In this document: in pieces, positions 1 to 5,629 of the stretch
How the letters are laid out: each line of letters starts with the position of its first letter
Numbering within the stretch: the stretch's first letter is position 1
From: Lachnoclostridium sp. UBA6475
GTDB lineage: Bacteria > Bacillota > Clostridia > Lachnospirales > Lachnospiraceae
Reading direction: 5' to 3'
Length of the DNA: 8,717 nt
NCBI GenBank assembly: GCA_002435545.1
Contig: DJNB01000055.1
Location: 1 to 8,717, forward strand
Program-made: the position numbers and the translations under genes
The notes under the pieces: generated by a model
Told to the model about the DNA's origin: nothing
Database searches by the model: none
What the model saw: the letters and a program-made list of their open reading frames with translations, nothing else

Positions 1-153
1 CGGAGTTGGTGTCGCCGTTGGGGTTACTGTTGGTGCTGCCGTTGGCTGCTGTGTTGGCACTGCCGTTGGGGTTACTGTCGGTGCTGCCGTCGGTGCTATA
101 GTTGGAGTTGGCACTGCCGTCGGTGTCGAAATCGGAGTCGGAGTTGGTTTTGG
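1..153 (-). repeat. Pro/Thr-rich low-complexity linker of the LRR protein
   Basis: Residues 570-620 are almost entirely P, T, A, V with occasional I, S, Q and K, in PTxxPT spacing. An 11-residue unit, PTAAPTVTPTA, occurs twice (61-93 and 10-42) with a 51-base period and only three base differences. Such linkers typically space a binding domain away from a C-terminal wall-anchoring or wall-binding domain. What follows is outside the window. Confidence 0.85.
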
Positions 154-1860
154 CACCTCCGTCCACTTCGCATAGAGCGTTATATTTCCAACATGTCCCC
201 TTGGTATCTCCGGCATTTTTGATGTAAACTCTGCATCTTTATACCAGCCATCAAATGTGTAGTCTTCTTTTACCGGATCCTCCAGCGCGATCGTCTCCGC
301 AGCCGGATAGTAGGATGTCGGGTTTGCCTCCGCATTGGTTCCACCATTTAACTCATAGTTTATCTGATACTTATTCAATCTAATATATAAATATACATCC
401 ATGGTACAATTGTATCCGCAGTCATAAGTATAAGTAATGTCTCTATCAATAGCCTTTCCTGAACTAATCTCTTCCTCTGTTAAATCATCAAATATCAAAA
501 CATTATCTACTAATGTTGCGCCGCTTATATTTGATATACTCCCTGCGTCCCAGCCGGAAATCTTTCCCATATCGATCTCAGCGGTATCATATATATACAT
601 ACTGGCTTGCAAATTTCTATCCGCATACCCATCTGTCACTTTTAATACCTTGATCGGATTATTGTAAAACTCCATGGTGGACAAGTCCGAATTTTGCCTG
701 ATATCCAGACCATCAATCTCATTATTGTCACACTCCAACGTGCTAAGACACAGATTCTTACTCACATCAAGACTTTTCAATTGATTATTAGAACATTGTA
801 ACATCCACAAGCTTGTATTGGCGCTGACATCCAGACTTGTCAATCCATTATTTTTGCAGACCAAATTAATCAAGTCCGGATTCTTACTCACATCAAGGCT
901 CTTGAGGTTTGAATTATTCGAAGTATATAAACCTTGTAATGCCGTATTTGCACTGACATCCAAACTTGTCAATCGATTATATACACAATTCAAATAGTCA
1001 AGTTTTGTATTCGCTTTTAACTCCAGTGTTGTCAACTTGTTACTTCCACAATCTAAACTCGTTATGTCCAGATTATTGCTGACATCCAGAGTCGTTAAAC
1101 TATTATTTGCGCAATACAATTTCTCCAACTGTGTATTTCGACTTAGATCCAGCTCTGTGATCCCATTTGCGCTGCATGATAAGTCGGTTAATTTCGAACT
1201 GTCACCTATATCCAGACTTGTCAAATTGTTCTGCCGGCAGTCTAGTGTTTCTAATGCAGTATCTCCGCTTATATTTAAACTCGCCAGGCTGTTACTAAAG
1301 CACTGCAGTGTAGTCAGATTTGGCTTATTACTGACATCCAAAGCTGTCAATTGTGCTGCATTATAACAATACATCTCGGTTAATTTCGTATTCTGACTTA
1401 CATCTAAGCTCGTCAGCGGATTATTTCCACAGTCCAGATCCAGCAATTCTGTATTCCTACTCAGATCAATACTTTCGATCTGATTTCCATAAAACCATAA
1501 CTTTTGCAGGGCTGTATTTTTGCTCACATCCAATTCCGTCAGTTGATTGTTTCTACAATCCAATTCTGTTAATTTGGGAAAATACTCGATCCCTGCAAGA
1601 GAGGTAATTTTTGTTCGACCGCTCTCTCGACCATTCACAGTAATTTCCGTTACTGCGTTTCTCTCTCTTTCTGACAAAATCCCATCTTCGTCTTTATCAA
1701 ACTTACCAACATCTTCCATAAATGTGGCATCCGGAAACGTCGTGTTATTGATCAGCACATCCGTTTCTGCCGCTTTTACAGGCGCTGCCGTATAACAGCA
1801 TACCGCCATTCCAAATACCAATATCCCCATCCCTAGTTTACGTAATCCAAATTTACTCAT
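1..1860 (-). CDS. Secreted leucine-rich-repeat protein with EF-hand-like loop and Listeria-Bacteroides repeat (C-terminus beyond window)
   Basis: The frame is open for 620 codons from the ATG at 1860 to the left edge with no stop, so the gene is partial at its 3' end. Residues 1-30 look like a Sec signal peptide: basic K3/R7/K8, a hydrophobic stretch at 9-26, and a V-K-A site near residue 30. Residues 55-66 read DKDEDGILSERE, a canonical EF-hand loop pattern suggesting calcium binding. Residues about 85-405 are leucine-rich repeats of 21-22 residues with the LDVSxNxxLxxLxCxxNxLxS pattern. Residues about 406-500 form a linker containing the ITYTYDCG segment seen after LRRs in related clostridial proteins. 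Residues about 500-566 match the Listeria-Bacteroides (InlB B-type) repeat, including NYELNGG, YTFDGWY and ITLYAKW. A Pro/Thr-rich linker follows. A GGAGG ribosome site (1868-1872) sits 7 bases before the ATG. The protein is probably surface or secreted and ligand-binding; the ligand and anchoring mode (LPXTG, wall-binding domain or none) are not visible. Confidence 0.93.
   Translation of the reverse strand, partial: MSKFGLRKLGMGILVFGMAVCCYTAAPVKAAETDVLINNTTFPDATFMEDVGKFDKDEDGILSERERNAVTEITVNGRESGRTKITSLAGIEYFPKLTELDCRNNQLTELDVSKNTALQKLWFYGNQIESIDLSRNTELLDLDCGNNPLTSLDVSQNTKLTEMYCYNAAQLTALDVSNKPNLTTLQCFSNSLASLNISGDTALETLDCRQNNLTSLDIGDSSKLTDLSCSANGITELDLSRNTQLEKLYCANNSLTTLDVSNNLDITSLDCGSNKLTTLELKANTKLDYLNCVYNRLTSLDVSANTALQGLYTSNNSNLKSLDVSKNPDLINLVCKNNGLTSLDVSANTSLWMLQCSNNQLKSLDVSKNLCLSTLECDNNEIDGLDIRQNSDLSTMEFYNNPIKVLKVTDGYADRNLQASMYIYDTAEIDMGKISGWDAGSISNISGATLVDNVLIFDDLTEEEISSGKAIDRDITYTYDCGYNCTMDVYLYIRLNKYQINYELNGGTNAEANPTSYYPAAETIALEDPVKEDYTFDGWYKDAEFTSKMPEIPRGHVGNITLYAKWTEVPKPTPTPISTPTAVPTPTIAPTAAPTVTPTAVPTQQPTAAPTVTPTATPTP
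646..1533 (-). repeat. Array of 14 leucine-rich repeats within the LRR gene
   Basis: Fourteen consecutive units begin at residues 110, 131, 152, 174, 195, 216, 237, 258, 279, 300, 322, 343, 364 and 385. Twelve are 21 residues (63 bases) long, and units 3 and 10 are 22 residues. A preceding half-degenerate unit (about residues 85-109, GIEYFPKLTELDC) acts as the cap. Most units have Cys at the position after the LxxL core, giving 12 of 15 including the cap. The units are diverged at the DNA level except for units 10-11 versus 12-13. This is a coding repeat: frame and residue pattern are conserved throughout. Confidence 0.92.
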
Positions 1861-1907
1861 ATATTTTCCTCCATTTCCATAACCTTGCATACCTACGTGC
1901 TTATTAT

Positions 1908-1936
1908 ATTATACCACCAATGCCGCTTCTTGACAA
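1908..1936 (-). promoter_or_regulatory. Promoter of the LRR gene
   Basis: Read on the minus strand, TTGTCA (1931-1936) and TATAAT (1908-1913) are separated by 17 bases. This is a near-consensus sigma-A promoter ending about 48 bases upstream of the LRR start codon. A second TATAAT copy lies 5 bases further downstream (1903-1908). The -35 box overlaps that of the opposing promoter. Confidence 0.8.
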
Positions 1937-1958
1937 TTGCAAACATTATTATTATGAT
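1930..1958 (+). promoter_or_regulatory. Promoter of the DUF2752 gene
   Basis: TTGACA (1930-1935) and TATGAT (1953-1958) are separated by 17 bases, pointing rightward, with the likely start of transcription about 20 bases before the ribosome site. The -35 hexamer shares five bases with the -35 hexamer of the leftward LRR promoter, so the two promoters are back to back. Confidence 0.72.
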
Positions 1959-1987
1959 GATAAAAAAGACCACGCGGAGGTGAGATC

Positions 1988-2428
1988 ATGCTGACAATTC
2001 CCAGACATTCATCCATAAAAAAATATACTGTCGATGATATCCTTTTCATCCTCGGCTGGCTGCTTTTTCTGCCGCTGGCGGCATTGGTGATTTTTTACAA
2101 TATTGGGTGGATTCGGCCTACCGAATGGCTGCCTCCGTGTCTGTTTCGTTTTGTCACCGGTCTTCCGTGTCCGGGGTGCGGTGGGACGCGCGCCTTTGCC
2201 GCCGTTCTGCGGGGTGATCTGATCCATGCGTTTTTCTATCACCCGGTCGTTCCGTTTTGTTACGTTTTATACATTGTTTTTATGGCAACACAGACGATCG
2301 AGAGGATTCTCCGCAAGACAGCGAATCTTCGTTTTCACGGGCTTTCGTTTCGTCTGGAATATGTTTATGTGGCGGTGCTCCTCATTTTGGTGCAATGGAT
2401 CATAAAAATAATAGCGGCCATCGTCTGA
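1988..2428 (+). CDS. DUF2752 family membrane protein
   Basis: The 146-residue protein carries the family signature CPGCGGTRA at residues 61-69, followed by RGD and a conserved HP pair (residues 85-86). Hydrophobic segments at about 17-38, 83-104 and 124-145 suggest three membrane helices, with the Cys motif just before the second. The family has no established biochemical role. The paired cysteines could bind metal or undergo redox chemistry, which is inference only. A strong GGAGGTGA ribosome site at 1976-1983 precedes the ATG. It is the only clear plus-strand gene here, transcribed divergently from the LRR gene and convergently with the DUF4190 genes. Length and motif fit a complete member. 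Confidence 0.87.
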   Translation: MLTIPRHSSIKKYTVDDILFILGWLLFLPLAALVIFYNIGWIRPTEWLPPCLFRFVTGLPCPGCGGTRAFAAVLRGDLIHAFFYHPVVPFCYVLYIVFMATQTIERILRKTANLRFHGLSFRLEYVYVAVLLILVQWIIKIIAAIV

Positions 2429-2444
2429 CAGCCGCCCTATTTTT
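2411..2444 (+). terminator. Probable rho-independent terminator of the DUF2752 gene
   Basis: ATAGCGGC (2411-2418) pairs with GCCGCCCTAT (2431-2440), leaving a two-base CC bulge and a 12-base loop, followed by five T's (2440-2444). The left arm lies inside the end of the coding region. The stem is imperfect, hence moderate confidence. Confidence 0.48.
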
Positions 2445-2446
2445 AC

Positions 2447-2471
2447 CCGGAACAGACCTCTGCCTGCCCGG
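2447..2471 (-). other. Hairpin downstream of the DUF4190 gene, without a U-tract
   Basis: On the minus strand, CCGG plus GCAGGC pairs with GTCTGT plus CCGG across an AGAG loop, giving about ten pairs with one bulged U and two G-U pairs. It begins just after the stop of the 2475-2858 gene. The bases that follow are A-rich rather than T-rich, so it is not a classical terminator. It may protect the 3' end or mean nothing. Confidence 0.25.
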
Positions 2472-2474
2472 TTA

Positions 2475-2858
2475 TCACGATGAAATGTCCACGCGGAAGA
2501 ACTGCTGCATCCACTGCATCACTTCGTTTTCGTTGTTCGGATCAATATTATTGATGGATTGCAGATTTTCGACCGTGACATTCGACCAGTCGATCATCAT
2601 CGCAAAGGAAACGATCATAAAGGCATTGAGCACAAGTCCCAGGATATTCAGTACAAGACCGATGATTCCGAGTGTTCTCCCGGTGCCGCTTCCCTTGATG
2701 ACACTGATGATGGAAAAGATTCCACCGATGATACAAAAGACCAGACCTGCCCCCAAACACATACAGCAGAGAATGGAAATGACTCCAAGGACAAGACCTG
2801 CGATCCCAAATCCTTTTTTGTCACTCTGTATTACTACGCTCTGTTCATTTTCTTCCAT
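2475..2858 (-). CDS. DUF4190-like small membrane protein, downstream copy
   Basis: The 127-residue protein has a charged, probably cytoplasmic N-terminus (1-16) and hydrophobic helices at about 17-33, 35-54 and 62-89. Glycines punctuate the helices in the way typical of DUF4190-type proteins (GIAGLVLGVISILCC; LGIIGLVLNILG). A polar C-terminal tail of about 38 residues (WSNVTVENLQ...) follows, predicted outside if there are three helices. It is a paralogue of the gene immediately upstream: the first helices align without gaps for 17 residues and share the L-C-C ending, here continued as CCMC. An AAGGAGG ribosome site (2865-2871) lies 6 bases before the ATG, and the gap to the upstream gene is 18 bases. 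It is probably the last gene of the thrS transcript. Function is unknown. Confidence 0.85.
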   Translation of the reverse strand: MEENEQSVVIQSDKKGFGIAGLVLGVISILCCMCLGAGLVFCIIGGIFSIISVIKGSGTGRTLGIIGLVLNILGLVLNAFMIVSFAMMIDWSNVTVENLQSINNIDPNNENEVMQWMQQFFRVDISS

Positions 2859-2876
2859 AATTTTCCTCCTTCTTAT

Positions 2877-3269
2877 TTAAAACCACATCCGCAGCCGGCG
2901 AACCGCAGACATTACCGAGCCGCTGCCATCCTCCGGCAGATCTTCCGGCGACGGGGTTACCGATGGGACACCGATCGCAGAAGGCGATACCGGCGATGTC
3001 TGCTGCAAACTGTCTGCCGAACCGCTTGTGAGCAGGATGTAAAGCACCGCAGAAACGATTCCGAGTGACATTCCGACTGCTCCCACGATAATTCCTGCGA
3101 CAGCCAGATCCCGCTGACCGGCTGCCGACTCACGATATGCAATGATTCCGAGTACTACGCCAACCATTCCGAGAATGATGGCAAAATACCAGGTCACACA
3201 GCACAACACAGAAAAGCAGGAAAGGATCAGCGAGGCAACCGCTTTTCCATTGATCTTCTTTGTCTCCAT
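2877..3269 (-). CDS. DUF4190-like small membrane protein, upstream copy
   Basis: The 130-residue protein has a short basic N-terminus (METKKINGK) and hydrophobic segments at about 10-24, 26-44 and 55-80, with Gly-rich helices of the DUF4190 type (AIILGMVGVVLGIIAYR; LAVAGIIVGAVGMSLGIV). The C-terminal 50 residues are rich in S, P, E and D and end in a basic cluster (RRLRMWF). With three helices this tail would be extracytoplasmic, which is inferred. It differs entirely from the tail of its downstream paralogue, so only the membrane core is conserved between the two. A GGGAGGAG ribosome site (about 3274-3281) precedes the ATG. It starts 18 bases after the thrS stop, too close for a separate terminator and promoter, so it is probably expressed from the thrS promoter under T-box control. 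Biochemical function is unknown. Confidence 0.85.
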   Translation of the reverse strand: METKKINGKAVASLILSCFSVLCCVTWYFAIILGMVGVVLGIIAYRESAAGQRDLAVAGIIVGAVGMSLGIVSAVLYILLTSGSADSLQQTSPVSPSAIGVPSVTPSPEDLPEDGSGSVMSAVRRLRMWF

Positions 3270-3287
3270 AGACTCCTCCCTTTCCGG

Positions 3288-5246
3288 TTATTTTTCTTCG
3301 CTTACTTCGATCTTGCGGATCTCTTTGGTACGGATCTCTTCTGTGATATCCGCAATAAAGTCATCCAAAGCAACCTGACCCTCGTCACCTTTGTAACGGC
3401 TGCGGAGAGATACCTTATTTTCCTCCTGCTCTTTCTGACCTACGATGAGCATATACGGAATACGGTGCAGGCGCGCTTCACGGATCTTAAATCCGATCTT
3501 CTCGGAACGGTTATCCACGGTCGCATCTACGCCGTTTGCTGTCAATTTCTGGCAGACGCTGTCCGCGTACTCTGCATATTTTTCAGAAATCGGAAGCACG
3601 CGAACCTGCTCCGGACAAAGCCATGTCGGGAACATACCGGCATATTTTTCAATCAGCCATGCCAGCGTTCTCTCATAGCATCCGAGTGAAGTTCTGTGAA
3701 TGATGTAAGGACGGACTTTGTCGCCTTTTTCATCAATATAATACATATCAAACTGCTCGGCAAGAAGGGCATCCCACTGAACCGTGATCATAGTATCTTC
3801 TTTTCCATATACGTTTTTGGCGTTAATGTCTACTTTTGGTCCGTAGAAAGCCGCCTCGCCGACATCCTCGGTAAACGGAATGTTCAGCTCGTTCAGGATA
3901 TTTCGGATATCCTCTTCTGTCTCATTCCAGACTTCCGGCTCGCCGATATATTTTTCCGGATTTTCCGGATCCCATTTGGACAAATGATAGGTTACATCTT
4001 CTTCCAGTCCGAGTGTCTGCAGGCAGTACTGCGCCAATGCAATACAATCTTTAAATTCTTTTACCATCTGATCCGGGCGGACGATCAAATGTCCCTCGGA
4101 GATCGTAAACTGGCGTACACGGGTCAAGCCGTGCATTTCGCCCGAATCCTCGTTACGGAACAGTGTCGAAGTCTCGCCGTAACGGCAAGGAAGGTCGCGG
4201 TAGGATTTCTGGCTTGCTTTGTATACATAATACTGGAACGGACAGGTCATCGGACGAAGCGCAAATACCTCTTTGTCCTTGTCCTCGTCGCCAAGGACGA
4301 ACATGCCTTCTTTGTAATGATCCCAGTGGCCGGAAATCTTGTACAGATCGGATTTTGCCATGAGCGGCGTCTTGGTTCTCATATAACCGCGTCTCGTCTC
4401 CTCGTCCTCGATCCAGCGCTGCATTCTCTGGATCATTTTCACACCGTTTGGCATAATGAGCGGAAGTCCCTGTCCGATGACATCTACCGTGGTAAATAAT
4501 TCCATCTCGCGTCCGAGTTTGTTGTGGTCACGCTTTTTGATGTCAGCCAGATGCTCCAAATGCGCATCCAAATCTGCTTTTTTCGTAAATGCGGTTCCGT
4601 AAATACGGGTCAGCATTTTATTTTTCTCATTTCCTCTCCAGTAAGCGCCGGAGGATGAGATTAATTTCATCGCTTTGAGCGGTTTGGTACTCATCAGATG
4701 AGGGCCGGCACAAAGGTCTACATATTCGCCCTGCTCATAGAACGAAATCTCGGCATCTTCCGGAAGATCCTCGATCAATTCCACTTTGTAAGGCTCTTCG
4801 CGTTTTTTCATAAATTCTATCGCTTCGTTACGTGGAAGGGTAAATCGTTTCAGCTCTGCCCCCTCTTTTACGATCTTTTTCATCTCTTTTTCGATCTTGT
4901 CAAGCGCCTCGCGGTCAAGGGATTCCATATCAAAATCATAATAGAAACCGTCCTCGATTGCCGGTCCGATCGCACATTTGGCATGTGGATACAGACGTTT
5001 GATTGCCTGTGCCAGCACGTGGGATGCGGTGTGGCGGTAAGCTGCCTTTCCGGCGTCGCTGTCAAAGGTCAAAATATTTAATTCGTGTTCTCCGTCTACA
5101 ACGGTTCTCAGATCTACTACTTCTCCATCAAGTTCTGCCACGCAGGCTACGCGGGCAAGTCCTTCGCTAATGTCTTTTGCAATGTCAATAATTGCCATTG
5201 GTTCTGCATATTCTTTACAGGAACCATCTTTCAATGTGATTTTCAT
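3288..5246 (-). CDS. thrS: Threonyl-tRNA synthetase
   Basis: This cytoplasmic class II synthetase joins threonine to tRNA-Thr using ATP. The 652-residue length is normal for the full bacterial enzyme. Domains in order are TGS (1-62), the N2 editing domain that clears Ser-tRNA-Thr (HTASH at 72-76 and CAGPH at 179-183, the expected H/H/C/H set), the catalytic core (about 245-545) and the C-terminal anticodon-binding domain (about 546-640). The core shows motif 2 (FRNEDSGEMHGLTRVRQF, 363-380) and motif 3 (HRTSLGCYERTLAWLIE, 517-533). The expected catalytic zinc ligands are C335, H386 and H517. The usual MNCPGH segment reads MTCPFQ here, keeping the Cys ligand but not the GH. The ATG at 5246 has an AAAGGAGAT ribosome site (5255-5263). 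Upstream lie a T-box leader and a consensus promoter; downstream are two DUF4190 genes with 18-base gaps. Confidence 0.98.
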   Translation of the reverse strand: MKITLKDGSCKEYAEPMAIIDIAKDISEGLARVACVAELDGEVVDLRTVVDGEHELNILTFDSDAGKAAYRHTASHVLAQAIKRLYPHAKCAIGPAIEDGFYYDFDMESLDREALDKIEKEMKKIVKEGAELKRFTLPRNEAIEFMKKREEPYKVELIEDLPEDAEISFYEQGEYVDLCAGPHLMSTKPLKAMKLISSSGAYWRGNEKNKMLTRIYGTAFTKKADLDAHLEHLADIKKRDHNKLGREMELFTTVDVIGQGLPLIMPNGVKMIQRMQRWIEDEETRRGYMRTKTPLMAKSDLYKISGHWDHYKEGMFVLGDEDKDKEVFALRPMTCPFQYYVYKASQKSYRDLPCRYGETSTLFRNEDSGEMHGLTRVRQFTISEGHLIVRPDQMVKEFKDCIALAQYCLQTLGLEEDVTYHLSKWDPENPEKYIGEPEVWNETEEDIRNILNELNIPFTEDVGEAAFYGPKVDINAKNVYGKEDTMITVQWDALLAEQFDMYYIDEKGDKVRPYIIHRTSLGCYERTLAWLIEKYAGMFPTWLCPEQVRVLPISEKYAEYADSVCQKLTANGVDATVDNRSEKIGFKIREARLHRIPYMLIVGQKEQEENKVSLRSRYKGDEGQVALDDFIADITEEIRTKEIRKIEVSEEK

Positions 5247-5270
5247 TCTCTAGGATCTCCTTTCTATGGC

Positions 5271-5288
5271 TGTGGCATTTCCGCCACA
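5271..5288 (-). other. Small hairpin between the T-box terminator and the thrS ribosome site
   Basis: On the minus strand, TGTGGC and GCCACA form a perfect six-pair stem around the loop GGAAAT. It starts seven bases after the terminator stem and ends seven bases before the thrS ribosome site AAAGGAGAT. It has no T-tract. Its role is unknown; it could space or protect the ribosome site. Confidence 0.45.
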
Positions 5289-5291
5289 ACA

Positions 5292-5577
5292 ATTAAGCCC
5301 GCCCCTCTAAACACTTAGGTTTAAAGGGACGGGCTGAAATATTCATCCGCGGTTCCACCCTTTTTGGTACATAAGACTGCACTTCCGGCAGTCAGATATA
5401 CCCGGCTTCATTTGACGATAACGGAGTCACCGGACCGGATTGGGGTCACTCAGAGTTAGTTTTCAAATGCTTCCCATCATGGTACTTCCAGCCTGTGGCA
5501 GATGCCTGTTTGCACGCTGCCCTCCGATACCACTCTCTGGCATGTTATCACATTTTACTCGTCTCTTCTACGTGTTA
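5292..5577 (-). promoter_or_regulatory. T-box riboswitch leader of thrS (tRNA-Thr sensing)
   Basis: The hallmark T-box GGGTGGAACCGCGG lies at 5347-5360 on the minus strand. Stem I is visible: AGAG (5563-5566) with CTCT (5452-5455), AAATG (5551-5555) with CATTT (5465-5469), and TGGTA (5528-5532) with TACCA (5480-5484). It carries the GAGTA loop-E element (5556-5560) and the AGAGAG sequence (5533-5538). The specifier loop strand GAAAACTAA contains ACT (5458-5460), a threonine codon followed by a purine. Stem III is GACTGC/GCAGTC (5375-5393), extended by GGTATAT/ATGTACC. In the antiterminator, AAAGGG and GCGG flanking the bulge pair with CCGTCCCTTT. Uncharged tRNA-Thr is expected to favour the antiterminator and let thrS be read. 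The bulge UGGA predicts U at the tRNA discriminator position. The left edge and the start of transcription are approximate. Confidence 0.95.
5296..5335 (-). terminator. Regulated terminator stem of the thrS T-box
   Basis: AGCCCGTCCCTTTAAAC (5319-5335) pairs along its full 17 bases, with two G-U pairs, to GTTTAGAGGGGCGGGCT (5296-5312) across a six-base loop. The 5' arm contains CCGTCCCTTT, which the T-box sequence would otherwise capture, so the two folds exclude each other. The following bases are TTAATTGTTG, a weak and interrupted T-tract. Confidence 0.85.
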
Positions 5578-5583
5578 TTGATT

Positions 5584-5612
5584 ATTATAGTCATTTGTAT
5601 TTGGAATGTCAA
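5584..5612 (-). promoter_or_regulatory. Consensus sigma-A promoter for thrS
   Basis: On the minus strand, TTGACA (5607-5612) and TATAAT (5584-5589) are separated by exactly 17 bases, a perfect consensus. Transcription would begin near 5577, just before T-box Stem I. The -35 box begins 17 bases after the stop codon of the GNAT gene. Confidence 0.93.
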
Positions 5613-5629
5613 CAGGTTTTTGCTGAAAA

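Noticed and set aside
646..1533. Regular 63-base periodicity resembling a CRISPR or tandem array
   Set aside because: The units are diverged in DNA, conserved in reading frame and encode LRR consensus residues; no constant repeat with unique spacers.
1795..1800. Lipoprotein lipobox at C21/C22 of the LRR signal peptide
   Set aside because: The preceding residues G-M-A-V do not fit the [LVI][ASTVI][GAS]C pattern, and a normal signal peptidase I site (V-K-A) follows.
2009..2242. 77-codon minus-strand frame in the DUF2752 gene
   Set aside because: It opposes the conserved CPGCGGTRA coding frame and has low-complexity basic content typical of a shadow frame.
3696..4499. 267-codon open frame on the plus strand inside thrS
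   Set aside because: It lies fully antisense to conserved thrS catalytic sequence, has no recognisable domain and no convincing ribosome site; an antisense shadow.
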